Shown: positions 45,901-57,289 of the stretch, piece by piece
How positions within the stretch are numbered: the first letter of the stretch is position 1
How the letters are laid out: every line of letters begins with the position of its first letter
NCBI GenBank assembly: GCA_948099385.1
Contig: CANUEZ040000159.1
Coordinates: 7,334,501-7,398,500 of the forward strand
Length of the DNA stretch: 64,000 nt
Source: Fasciola hepatica
Taxonomy: Eukaryota; Platyhelminthes; Trematoda; Plagiorchiida; Fasciolidae
Reading direction: 5' to 3'
Translations under genes and position numbers: made by a program
Notes under the pieces: generated by a model
Database searches by the model: none
Told to the model about the DNA's origin: nothing
What the model saw: the letters and a program-made list of their open reading frames with translations, nothing else

Positions 45901-46519
45901 CCTTGCCCGCTATTGGTTGCCTTACTTGAATCTCATTGTATCGTTGGTCATATATATCGTCAATGCGCAGGTTTCTCTGGCGTTTGGTCGTTGCGTACTT
46001 TCGTTGGTGGTTGTTGCGTGGTGGTCCAGTTTTTCCGGTGGTGCCGCTGTTTTCCAGGGTTTCGTATGGGATTTCCGCGAATTTCGTGAGGTAACTTAGT
46101 TCATTTGCAGAACGCGTGTACCAGGCAACATGTAGGTTGTTCTACGTATACAATTCTGTGATGCTTGCTGCAGATAGGCAACGGCACGCAATGTTCTGAC
46201 GGTTTTCCATACGCATACGTGACCTGATGCTACGTTCACCGTCGCCAGGAAAGGTAACTGGTCATCAAGGTAGGTCATTTGCTTGTCCGAGGCTAACTCT
46301 AGCTGTTTTCTCCACGCCACATCCTTTGGGCGCCGTCTACTACGTTACGAAGTGCAGTGCGACAGTAGCTGTATGGTACGGCTAAGAAAATCGGGAGTCG
46401 AGAGGAAATGTAGCCGATACATTTTACTTACCAATGACGATTCTTCAGCACCAAAGAAAGTGAGGAGCCACAGGATATCATTGATTTGAATGTAGGATTT
46501 TTTATCTGCTTATTTCCCT

Positions 46520-47610
46520 GACAAATATTGCCAAGGAAGATCATCATCGTCATTGATCAACGGTAAACAGTAGGGCGAGCCCCACTGACCACTGTCTTTT
46601 TCACCATGTTGCACGCTGAATTAGAAAGTATGAATACACATGATTTAAAGGGAGTGGACCTACATGGGTCGGAATGGGGAAAAATGCCCTAGTAGCCAAC
46701 ACACGGAATACATAGTCTAAATGCATATGTGGAACCCGGGGGAACCGATCTGCGAGCACCTAACAGTGCAACTGTAGACGTAGATATCCATCGTTTCTGT
46801 GTGTCTGGTTGCTGGACCTTGAGCAGCACCAGCATCTTCGACCAGGGCCTGCTTGATCTCTGTCCATCGCTCTTCTGGATTCTGGGCGTTTGACTGCATC
46901 GATAACCTGGGGGATGATTCTGCTTGAAAAGCTGATCGATGGTTATCGTCCAGTAGCAGCTGCGGGGGACGGTTTGCTTTAGCCATCGATAAGACGTAAG
47001 CTGAAACGCGCGCAGACAAACGCTTGGTCAATGTCTACAGAAGTGGACCAAAATGACCGACAGTCTTGAATTGAACCGCGCCAGCGATAACCAATAACAA
47101 TGTGGTCGATCTGAGTCCAACGCTGTAAAGGCGCAGGAGGACGCCAGGTTAGTCGGTGTCGCTTTTCGTGCGAGAAATTTGGACTTCCAAGGAATATTCT
47201 ATGGTCATAAGATAGGTGCATGAGTCCGCCATCGTTATGTATCTGACCGGATGGAATGCCAAATCGGCCTCCTATGTTCCTCTCTGTCTCATCTAGGCTT
47301 CTAACCTGAGCACCGGAACCTTAGAGCGCACACTGCAGAGCAGTTGAAACAAATTCCGGTGAAATTTCGTCTTTAGCCTCAGGAGAGCTACAGTCAGCTG
47401 GGGCATACACGGAAACGACAAACAGGCATCGGCGCTTCAGTCTAGTGGTGTTGCCGTGCACAGAACCATTCAACCGAATCGCGCACAAACAACTGCTGCC
47501 TGAGATCCAGTCAAGCAGTGCACACTTAGCCTTCGACGTTACCGCCAGCCTGACCACCAGCACTAGATACCGAGCTTGTATGTGGGGATCGAAGTGTCAA
47601 CACGGAAGTC
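46520..47610 (-). mobile_element. RTE-type LINE copy with the whole RT deleted
   Basis: The minus strand carries endonuclease pieces: 47563-47321 with CLFVVSVYAPADCSS, 47221-46979 with SYDHRIFLGSPNF, WTQIDHIVIGYRWRGS and STSVDIDQAFVCARF. A linker follows (46900-46800). It then jumps directly to a 3' tail (46540-46710) that matches the tail of the fuller copy at 51640-51800. The end is a GATGATGAT-type repeat (46525-46538 reversed). Confidence 0.78.
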
Positions 47611-48229
47611 GAATCTTGTATGCGTGTTTCGGAGACACAACACACATCTATTTATTAGTTCTATCTAGGGCAGCCTGCCGCCCGGTTGTTAAAGTATGCG
47701 GACGTTGAAACCATCTAAGTGAACAAAATGCGTAGGTCTGTGAATCGATCCTTTGTTCTCCCTGCCTTTTTCCGGAGCTAAAAGTTCTCGGTTACGACAC
47801 ATTGTGGCTTCTTGTATTCATTTAGAATTGGAATGTAGAGGACGAATAGCAGAGAAATAAGAAATGTTTCCCGAGGGACCACCGGAGATTTTCGGGCAAA
47901 TCATGCTTCGCGGCTGCCAACATCGTAGAAGAAGGTTTTCTTTGGGAACCTTAGCCGGAGTCGTTGGCTCAATAGCCTGACCCACAAGGCAGTGGGACGG
48001 TAACCCAGCACGAAAACGTGCCCGAAGAACCCATGAAAGAACTTCTTCTGGTCACTTACGTGAGACCTGATTATTGCATGCGTTTTGTTTTGTCTTCGCT
48101 GGTGCATTCTTACCGATCAACTTTTCGGATTCGGTTCTTGGCCCCATGCACCCAATGGAGCAAGCGGGACGTGGACGGCGCAGCATCCTTTGGGCTGGAG
48201 GCCACCCAACTTAGACGGGCGATAGCTGC
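47611..48229. other. Unassigned sequence
   Basis: No recognised coding. An A-box-like TGGCTCAATAG lies near 47960, possibly part of a tRNA-derived SINE, but no good B box was found. Confidence 0.25.
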
Positions 48230-48928
48230 TCAACGGAATGCGACAACTTCTCCCACTGTCGAGAAAACCCCAGGCACTCCACTCCTACGTTCACTCGGTA
48301 GAGGCTTTTTGACCGGTAAACTGCTTCTTTTTGTGTTTATTCGCTGGAGTGTCCTCTCCAGGGGCATAGTGTTTAGAACCAGATGTTGCCCATCAACCGG
48401 TTCAGCGACTGGACTTCGTCCGGTCTCTACCCACTGACCTGTGAGGAATGACTGCATCCCCGGCTTAAGGAACCTCTTTGGGTCATCGAGGCACGCAAGC
48501 CATTTCACCACGTTAGGGTGCAGGCTTTTCGTGATGAATTCAGGTGGGTAACTAAAGGAACGAGGTTTCTTTATCAACAGTGGTTTTGGAATGAAGGTAA
48601 AGGTCGAAACGTAATCGTGAAATATGCACCCGACTGATTTACCAGTTTCTTGATAATTCACGGTTAGAATGAACAGATAGAATACATGACATTTCCATTT
48701 GGTTAACCTTTTAGTAGTGGGCGTACGTATTTTTTGCATTCGAAGGAAAAAATCGATGGGGGTTGATAAAGAACCGGGAAATCGTTCCCAGAAAAAGCTA
48801 AAACTTTCGTCTTTTTTGGCACGATGCAAAACGAAATGACATAATTTATTATTAGCACCCCACATCATCAATCCCCACGATGTTATCCAAATAATTGGTA
48901 ATTCATACGGCTCGTAGAGAGGAATCAC
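48230..48928 (-). CDS. Open frame of 232 codons, unknown
   Basis: This is the longest unassigned frame in the window. The C-terminal third (VKWLACLDDPKRFLKPGMQSFLTGQ is split across a repeat) overlaps a repeat shared with 55290-55440. There an analogous reading ends FFRPEMQSYLTGQ. This suggests the frame runs across a dispersed repeat rather than a host gene. No domain is recognised. Confidence 0.2.
   Translation of the reverse strand: MIPLYEPYELPIIWITSWGLMMWGANNKLCHFVLHRAKKDESFSFFWERFPGSLSTPIDFFLRMQKIRTPTTKRLTKWKCHVFYLFILTVNYQETGKSVGCIFHDYVSTFTFIPKPLLIKKPRSFSYPPEFITKSLHPNVVKWLACLDDPKRFLKPGMQSFLTGQWVETGRSPVAEPVDGQHLVLNTMPLERTLQRINTKRSSLPVKKPLPSERRSGVPGVFSTVGEVVAFR
48410..48560. repeat. Dispersed repeat, copy 1
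   Basis: By eye, about 130 bases resemble 55300-55440 in the same orientation (shared TGACCTGT, then a GGGTCAT and AGCAAGCCAT-type core). Divergence is substantial. The partner lies after an A-box-like sequence, so a SINE tail is possible. Confidence 0.5.
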
Positions 48929-51048
48929 CCAACAAAACTAGAGACTGGTGGACGAAAACGACAAGAGCAACAATTGGTGAAGCAATCGGCGTAATTCGAA
49001 ATCATGCAGTCGCGGATGAGATATTAAGTTGCTGTATGACGCGTTAGTGGGTTCTCGTATCCAAAGCAGTTCGCAACCAATGGAAGTGCCAAGCGATAGT
49101 ATAAACATCTCGGCATATCTGTTTGTCCATTTGGGAGACGGTTGTGGCATTCAAAATAGTAAACAAAGGTGTCAGTGTCACGGGTACACTCCATGGGCTT
49201 TTCCCTCCAGGCCATGGGGACATACTTGAGTTTTGGCTACTGACGTTTTTATCAGTAGTAAGAACTAGCATTCGACTGAAACCAAGTGTTTTCAAACTTA
49301 CTGGACAAACTGCCTACTATGGCATAGTAACGAAATAAATCACTAGTATTTAGGTTATGAAAAATCCGCTTGGGTCTTTCGCAGCAAATCGCAATCGGAT
49401 CGATGGTCTTCCGCTTGTTGCAACTTGCTTCGTCTTTATACACGTTCTCATCTCTTCGTTCAAATGAAATTACAAATGGGAAGGTACATTTCACACTTTG
49501 TCTTTTTCCATGCCGGATGCTTTGGAAATGTTGCACGTGAAAGGTGCAACGGACTGTATGTTCATTGGAAATTTCAAAGCGGAATAAGCAGTTCTTCTCT
49601 CTGGTAGCAATGTCGCGGCTGATTCAGACGACACAAGAGCTTCGGCCATGTCAATTTAGGATCGAATTGCTGCTGGAATCAATCCAATTAGGAACGTTTT
49701 ACCAGTTCCTCCTAGCGCAGCTGAGATTTCTCCAACCCCGTTCTTGACAGTTTGCATCATTTTACCGTAGATGTTACTTTTCTAAAGCGCCTTTTTAGGA
49801 ATATTTGACTGCACATACAACAGAAGATCACTCGTGCAGAAATTTTGTTCACGACGCAGTTCTAAATCGAACGAAGCAACAGTAGATCGATTTGGTAATG
49901 GCATTCCCAACTGATTGGAAACTTTGTTCGCGACTTATGAGCACGAGTCTTTAATCATTATCAAATCTTCGTTAGAGAAATCTTAATTTAACCATGTTCC
50001 TGGAAACATCGAAATGGAATCGTAAATCATAAATACTAAAGTAGCATGTGTTGCTTTTACGTCCAACAGAAGACGCTGTTTTCAAGAAAGCACGATTTTA
50101 CATGTCACATGTGACATCCTATAAGATCAGACGCAAGCTTAATAGACTAAGTTAGTTGAAATAGGGCACTGTAATCAATAAGTTCAATACAGTCTACGAC
50201 AAAAGATAAATAAGCCAAAGCAAGCACCAATCCGACGACGGGTTAGATCTCTAAAGTGCGTGGTCTTACGATGGCAATAATTTCACTTAAAGACTTTATC
50301 TAGATGTCAGATAGAGATGGATGGAAATCACTTTGATAGGATAAAAGTCATTGAATAGTCCGCCCGTAACATGGAAGGAAAGTATTAAAAGCCGAACCAG
50401 TGCACTTGGCCATTTAGAGCGCATCGGGTTTCCACAGTGGGTTACACGACCACGTGATCTATTTAATCAGTGATTACATGCAGGAAGATATGACTACGTG
50501 ACATGAAAAGTGACACTTACATTTGCACAACTTGGGAGCCAAAATGATACTATTACTTGCAGGTTTCCACCTGATTCTCAATCCTGATGATTGTTTTGAT
50601 ATTTGAGTTAGACTGCTGTTGAGAAGTAGAAATCAGTGAACCACTGCAATGAATGAACTGTTAGTGGTTGTCACAACGGGCTAAGATTTACTAAATACTC
50701 GCTAATTCAGGAGACCAATGTGAGTATACCCGACTGAACCATGAACAAGTTAGCGATAAATACTGTGGCAATGGATGACATACTGTGGAGCGAATATTAC
50801 TTAAGCTGCTGTTTCACTCAGATTTTCCATGCAAGCCCTTTAAAACCAATCCAACATGACCGGTTTATAAGCGATGGGCGCGTCCATATTGGTGGATATG
50901 TCGCCGACAGTACGATAGGAGCACGTCGGTAGCTTTGTGCGATCACTCCGCGCTAAAATGAGCCTGTTTTTGAAGTTTTAATTAGCGAATCTCGGTACCG
51001 GTGATCAACACCTCAAGCATACAATCCAGGGCATTTTTTGCCAGATAG

Positions 51049-51105
<57 letters not shown>

Positions 51106-51605
51106 AGGTGTACAACTAGAAAGATGAGTGGGCATAAGTAGCGCATTCACATACCTGGTGAGTGGCAATAGCCCTGAAAAAAGTCGTACCCTTCTGGGGG
51201 AAACGTTTACCCACTCTTTTACGTACTACTTCCTGCTGATACATGAAAGACAAAAGTCATCCACCCTCCGATTCTTCACTGTTGCCGACTCTACTACTTA
51301 CATGCACATTTTACAGCGGGTTACGTGAAACAACTCGATAAAAGACCAAAAGCCGTATGAACATACCGCCAATGTTTCCAGCACTTCACTTTTCCGAATA
51401 TCAGGCATGTTCTCATCCGCAAGAATCAATTCTTGAAACTGATCAATAGCTTGATGCGCTGAATGTCCTTCCACCAACAGATTCTGTTATTCCGCAATAA
51501 ATTGGGGTCCATAAACAAGGTTAGTCACTATATTTCTTCATTCAAACGGTCTAAATGTTGACATATTTTATCGCTTAGATGTGAAAAGATTAACTACTCC
51601 CTGAT
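48929..51605. other. Unassigned AT-richer sequence with a TA microsatellite
   Basis: No frame exceeds 100 codons and none has a recognised motif. A TA dinucleotide run of about 45 bases lies at 51054-51100. Confidence 0.4.
51054..51100. repeat. TA dinucleotide microsatellite
   Basis: Uninterrupted alternating AT over roughly 47 bases. Confidence 0.95.
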
Positions 51606-51821
51606 AGAGTTCCCATCATCATCATCATCATCGTACAGCGTTAAACAGTAGGGCAAGCCCCATTGATCACTGTCTTTTTCACCGTATTGCACGCTGAATA
51701 AGAAAGTATGAATATACAAGATGGATAGGGAGTGGACCTACATGGGTCGAAAAAGGAAAGAATGCCCTAGTAGCCAACACTCAGACTACACAGTCTAACG
51801 ATACAAACGCACATCGATCAG

Positions 51822-53500
51822 TCATTCTGATCCGATAGAAAGTGACCACACGATCGTCACTGTTCGCGGTTCGCAGCCATATCCTTCAGTGTCTCCAGCC
51901 AACTGGTTGACGGATCTTTTGGACCCCAACCACGAAGACATGAAGCACCTACTTTTCCTAAGTCTGCCGTACATTTTCTCATTCCTCGCTGCCACGTCAT
52001 CTGTTGACCTCCACGTGGTCTCTTCCACTCCCTAGGAGGAACGGAGAATAGGACACGGTACAGCAGACGTGTTTGACATACGTAACACATGCCCCAACCA
52101 ACAAAGTCTACTAAGCTAGACACGCTGTGATAGAATATTCTCTGAACTAGTACCCAATACTCGATTTCTGACCTCAGCATTACTTACTCGGCTATTCCAT
52201 CCGATCTTAGCGATACTACGTATACATCGATGGTCGAAAACCTCAAGACGACAAATATCTTCTGCACACAGACTCCAAGTTTCGCAACCATACAACAAAA
52301 CTGAACGCACTGCGGCACAGCATACACGACCTTTCAACTTCAGTGAAATATCAGATCGACGCCACAAGTGCTTCAGTCCTGTGTACGCTTCTCGAGTCTT
52401 GGATATACGCGTGCTAACCTCTACTACTGTGCTCCCATCCTTCGTCACGCTGCTGCCGAGGTAGGTGAAGTGATCGACGACTGATAGCACCTCCCCATCG
52501 AGTATCAAGCTCGGAATCGTTGGCGTCCAGTCTTGTAACATCACTTTACACTTTGAAGGTGCAAAGCGAATGCTGGATAGAACTACAGCTCTCCCAAGTT
52601 TATCTAGTGCACGTTGAGCATGTTCCGTGGATTCGAACAAACAGACAACGTCGTCCGCGTAATCTAGATCACAGCTTTCCACGATTCCCTAGTTCGACGC
52701 CTACATCCTGAAGATTTTGCAGCGCACTGTCCATTATCTCGTCCATGACGAAGTTGAACAGGAATGGAGACATAGGACATCCTTGTCGAACACCACTGGT
52801 CGTTTCGAACCGACCGGATAGATCACCGTAAACTCTAACGCGGCCAGAAGTATGAGAATACAATAGTCTCAGTAGGTTCACGAACTTCCGGGGCATACCT
52901 TTCCGATGAAGAACACTGAAAAGCGCTGTTCGATCAACTGAATCGAAAGCGTCTTTCAAGTCTAAGAAAATCATTATTGTCGGTCGGCGATGTGCGTGAC
53001 GCGTTTCAAGTAGTCGGCGTAGAGTAAAAATCTGGTCCATGCACCCTCGACCTGGGCGGAATCCAGCCTGCTGTTCGCGGGCATTCCTCTCGCGAGTGGG
53101 CGTAAGACGGTGCAGCAGAATCGAAGCTAATACTTTGGTGACTATCGGAATTAAGCTAATCCCACGATGATCACCACAGTCATTGCGTATTCCCTTGTTG
53201 AAGATGGGAACAATCAATGACTCGCTCCATATTAACGGAATACGCCCCTCGTTCTAAATGTCAAGGAGCAAAGCGGTAAGTGATTTTATCAAAACCTTCC
53301 CACCCAGTTTGAAAAGAACTGGGGAAAGTTCGTCGGGACCTGCCGCTTTCCCTCGCTCTAGTAATCGAATGCATGACTCCACCTTCACTTCCGACGAGGG
53401 CTCAAGTGATACCACCTAAGGAATCGCAGTTGTTAACACAGGGTTAACTACACTAGCCCGCGGCCAGTTAAACCGTTTCTTGAAGTATTCAGCCCAACGG
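51822..53500 (-). pseudogene. Reverse transcriptase of the RTE-type LINE
   Basis: RT starts near 53400 (RLLERGKAAGPDELSP) and has a stop in place of Trp near 53254. It continues in 53217-52669 with IVPIFNKGIRNDCGDHRGISL, QQAGFRPGRGCMDQIF, FLDLKDAFDSVDR and VRQGCPMSPFLFNFVMD. A one-base shift precedes LDYADDVVCLFE, whose catalytic YADD is at 52650-52661. Then come FTYLGSSVTKDGS, SVLLYGCETWSL and, after another shift, KRPRGGQQMTWQRGM. Motifs are intact, and only a few frame lesions separate it from an open ORF2. Confidence 0.88.
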
Positions 53501-53514
53501 CCAAGTCTTTGCTC

Positions 53515-54800
53515 TCAGCCACAAATGGGTTCTCCATTTCTATCGCAAATCGGTCCACTGACCTGTATGCGCCGTTCACCGGTGTCACGAATAAGTTTGA
53601 ACAGTCTTTGACTGTCACCTGAAGCAGCTGCTATTTCCATTTCTTCGGCTACCTTGATCAACCAATTTTCGCGATCATTCTTAAGGCTTTGCGTAACTTG
53701 CCTTTGTAGCTTTCTCCGCATCTTATTTATCTCCCTACGGTTCGAGAGCTGACGCTTTCGCTCCATTGTACTCAGCGACTCTTGCAAGATCCAGTGTGTT
53801 TGATGGACAACGGATCTAGGACCACAGGCAAAACCTGCTGCAAAGTGCATCGCCTGTTTGATATGAGCCCAATGCTCATTTACATCACTGTTCGTCGTGG
53901 ATCCTAGCTCATGTGCTAGCTTCTGCTCATACCAGGTGCGTACTTCTGGATCAGACTTACGTTGCACGGCTAATCGGGTTTGCGGTTTGCGACGATGATT
54001 ATGGAGCTGGAGTGATAATCGCACTCAAACTAATGCATGGTCCGACTCTACGTACGTGGACCAATATGATGTACAGTTCTGAACAGAACTGCGCCACCGG
54101 TAGCTTATGGCGATATAATCAATTTGACTCAAAGTGCCTGTAGGGTTAGAGCGCCATGTCACTGTGCGACGCGAGTTGTGTCGGAAATTGGTGCTGGACA
54201 AGAACAATCGATTGTCTGCACAAAACTGGAAAAGCCTATCCCCGTTATCTGTACGCTCAGCGGGTAAAGCCTAACGCCCACCCAAACAGGCTTCTGACAC
54301 ACTGTTTGCCAACTTGTGCATTGAAGTCACCAGCTAGAACTACGATGTCAGAACCCTTACTGTTGCGAACGAGAGTGGCCAGTGCATCATCGAACTCATC
54401 TTTCTGTGCATCTGAGCTGCAGTCCGTTGGGGCGTATGCCGAGATCACAAACAAACTGCACTCAAGATAGATATCCCTTCAAACGCCAAATGACCCCTGG
54501 AGTCTCGCAGCACATAAACGACCGATATTCGGGATCTAATCTGAAAGGGCATTCTGGGCCTTGTCACCCAGGACTATTCCTACACCAAGTTGACCCGCAG
54601 CATGAGCTACTTCGTCTCCTGTAGTAACCAGGAAATATCGATGAGATACCAGGAGAAGGTAATTTAATCACACTGCTCGAATCCTGGATACGAGTTTCAC
54701 TGAAGCAGCAGACATCAACCTTCAGAGAATCTATTATGAGGGATAGGCACACCTGTTGACCAGCCTGCTTGAGAGTACGCACGTGAAAGGAGCCAAGATT
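53515..54800 (-). pseudogene. Endonuclease and linker region of the RTE-type LINE
   Basis: Endonuclease pieces are 54782-54564 (SETRIQDSSSVIKL), 54454-54257 (FVISAYAPTDCSSDAQKDEF and AGDFNAQVGKQ) and 54207-54025 (WRSNPTGTLSQIDYIAISYRWRSS and DHALV). The linker 54024-53515 (RKSDPEVRTWYEQKLAHEL, SLKNDRENWLIKVAEEMEIAAASGD) connects to RT. Catalytic-type residues (SETR, GDFNA, a Q-I-D-Y box, a final S/D-H) are visible, but the frame is interrupted more than once. Confidence 0.82.
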
Positions 54801-54830
54801 CAGGGGTTGACGAAGTTTGAGAAAATGTGA

Positions 54831-55816
54831 GTTAATATTAACATGATTATTTACGACACTATTTGACAGTTAACCGTTGGTAGTGTCGGCCGTGTTATCA
54901 GTGGGAGCATTATGGGCGGATACAGGGTACAAAGAGACGTGTTTGAAGACAGTAAACAAAAGTTAAATAAAGAGAGAACTCTGAGCAGTACCCTGTATAC
55001 CACTACTAGCCTGGCTCGATGCAATGAGCAGCGCAGTTCCGATTATCCTGTGCGCCGACTGATGCAGTATGAAATTCTTTCTATTCGTTCTGTTCACGGA
55101 TACTGCTAGAATGTCCAATTACAAGGCAGAAAAACGATTAGGGCTGTAAACTAAAGCCTTTAGTTCTAACGAGAACCTATCCGAAAGGCAGCGGGATGGC
55201 TTAGTGGAAGCCCATTTGCTTGGAACAATTATTCTTCCACTGATTTTGCAGATTGAGTTTCCAGCTCAAATCGACCCCCAACTTGGAGGACCAGAAGACT
55301 GGACTTTTTCTGACCTCTACTTATTGACCTGTCAGGTACGATTGCATTTCCGGCCTAAAGAAGCCATCCTGTATAGCTCTGTGGGTCATAAAGGCGAGCA
55401 AGCCATCACACCACTTCACGGTGCACTCTCGTCTTGATGGTTCGGGAAGGCTCTTGCCAATAATGGCAACTAATATTGTCGAGCGATAGGCGGTGGGACA
55501 ACGTGCTCTCAGGAGTCTCATTTGGTTTGTTGATAAAAACGGGGGAAATCCACTTGGTTTCTGTGAACAGAGGTGATCAGGTCGAAAAAAATTTATGAGG
55601 TTACACAAGGTTCAATAAGAGGATTACCTTGGGTTTATTCAGAGTACAACTGAGATCTATTTCGCTGACTGCGTACGAGTTCGAGAAGCACAATCAACGG
55701 CTTGCGAAGGCATCAGTTAGAAAGGAAATAATGCATTTGATTCTACTGATGTCCCGTCGACCCTCGATGAAGGACCACTTGGTATTCAAGTAAGCATAAA
55801 TAATATACGACCATGA

Positions 55817-55817
<1 letters not shown>
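54831..55817. other. Unassigned sequence with a SINE-like head
   Basis: No recognised gene. Near 55185-55450 an A-box-like TGGCTTAGTGG (55197-55207) is followed by the repeat shared with 48410-48560. This is compatible with a tRNA-derived SINE but not proven. No B box is convincing. Confidence 0.35.
55300..55440. repeat. Dispersed repeat, copy 2
   Basis: Partner of 48410-48560, same orientation, about 130 bases. Confidence 0.5.

Positions 55818-55871
<54 letters not shown>
55818..55871. repeat. AT dinucleotide microsatellite
   Basis: About 54 bases of alternating TA. The apparent frames through it, made of repeated Tyr-Ile, are artefacts. Confidence 0.95.
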
Positions 55872-55872
<1 letters not shown>

Positions 55873-56438
55873 GCCCAGCTAGCCCAAGTGGCGTTAAATG
55901 TCGCAAGCTACTCGTGGAGTTACGCACTTTTCCCCCAGTCATCTAATATACCATCTGATCGGTTGTTATGTTGTGCAATTGCTCGGGTTAGTGTCTCACT
56001 CTCATACTCTCTACCAATAGTGACAAAATGAACTGGAAACACGTGTGCACTTATGTGGCGTCATATTTCAGCTGCTCATCAACCAGTGAATTGGTGATAC
56101 GCCTCGCAGTGTCCTCGCACTCAAATGAGGCGGTGACACTGGACGAATTCTGGCACACGCAAGTACGTGTCACCACTACAGTAGTATAATAATACTCAGC
56201 GAAACTGTTGACGGGGAACAAAATCTCTTTATGTATCAGTTTTTATAGCTATGTGGAGTCGAAGGAGAGAACTTGTACCTGAGGCCCATGAAGTTCAAAG
56301 GTTTTTTGGTACACTATTCAAAATGTGCTACCTTGGTTTTATATCAATGGTCAACACGAGAATCGTGTCAACTTAAAATGTTTTGAACAAGGTTCATTAA
56401 ATTTACCGTAGCTGAAGTGGATGAATACTGGCTAATAA

Positions 56439-56870
56439 GTGATAATTATCAACACGGATGTGCCGGTCTTGTGCGTGTGTGCACACGGAAGCAGAAACTA
56501 TTCAGTGAAGATTTTTAGGAGTAATCAGCAAAACATTCTGCGCTGCACAATAGAAAATCCTGTTCGTTTCCAAACCAAAGTATGTTTTCCATCGAAGGAC
56601 ATAGTGCCAAATTCTGCAACCCCTTTTGTGTGTATTTGATCACCTGCTTTTGTGCAACCAGGCATACTGTTTGCACTATTCGATGCTTATCCGAATGCGT
56701 TCGTAAACACCACGCGGCCTGGCCGAATACTGGATCGATTAGGACAATTACTAGCGTTTTATGCTCTCACCTTGTTGAGCCAAACCACTCAACGCAGGTG
56801 ATAGACGCTTTTGCACCATTTACAAAGTCCGGAGAGAGCAATCAAGACTTGTCAAGTGTAGCTTCTTAGC
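56439..56870 (+). pseudogene. GIY-YIG endonuclease fragment of a Penelope-like element
   Basis: Two overlapping frames give KVCFPSKDIVPNSATPF and then CVYLITCFC, RCLSECVRKHHAAWPNTGSI, SHLVEPNHSTQVIDAFAPF. The order (Cys-rich CVY-x4-C-x-C start, R-x-LSE/R-x-H block, a NHS block) is that of the Penelope C-terminal endonuclease. The second half of the GIY...YIG signature is lost (HTVCTI where YIGRT is expected). It has the same orientation as the RT at 44.5-45.9 kb. Confidence 0.78.
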
Positions 56871-56935
56871 CACAGCCGAAGCTGTGAGTGTTTGTCTATA
56901 AAATCCTTCCCCGTGCACTCAGAAGCAATTCAAGC

Positions 56936-57148
56936 AAGCTTCTGTGGCCCACATCTTGGTCCTGAACATGTGTGCATCCACTTGAACATTCCACACGGTG
57001 ATCAATTTCACATGCACACAATCACGTGCAGAGACAGACTTGGGTTATCATTCCCTATTCTTATCCTGTGAGTCATACATATCTTTATGTATTGGTATGA
57101 GTACGAATGGCTGAAAACGAGCTTGTTTGCCACGTTGTTTATTCTCAA
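56936..57148 (+). repeat. Right arm of the long inverted repeat
   Basis: Reverse complement of 43942-44117 with about 33 extra bases in the middle. It lies about 65 bases after the GIY-YIG fragment ends. Confidence 0.82.
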
Positions 57149-57289
57149 TCTTTCAAATGTGACGACCACATTTGGGGAGGCAAAATGAGTTCTCCAACGC
57201 CTGGTTAGGCGCAAGGCCGCACAGCCTGGCTTTGTTCATCCCGCTGTCTTGCAGCCCCTGGCTGAGACAACTGCACCTTAACCAACGCA

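Larger units (their letters stand above)
51606..54830 (-). mobile_element. Near-complete RTE-type LINE
   Basis: Reading on the minus strand, an AP-endonuclease starts at about 54800 (GSFHVRTLKQAGQQ, DVCCFSETRIQD) and RT follows to about 51830. A 3' tail of about 190 bp then ends in GAT repeats (reversed at 51613-51633). Short 3' ends with trinucleotide tails are typical of RTE-clade LINEs. A second copy of the tail is at 46540-46710. Confidence 0.85.

Noticed and set aside
47940..48005. tRNA gene
   Set aside because: Only an A-box-like sequence is present; no cloverleaf or B box could be drawn.
48018..48437. Plus-strand frame of 139 codons as a gene
   Set aside because: It overlaps an opposite frame and a dispersed repeat; no domain, and no start context or splice evidence.
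55813..56031. Protein with a long Tyr-Ile repeat
   Set aside because: It is translation of an AT microsatellite, readable on both strands.
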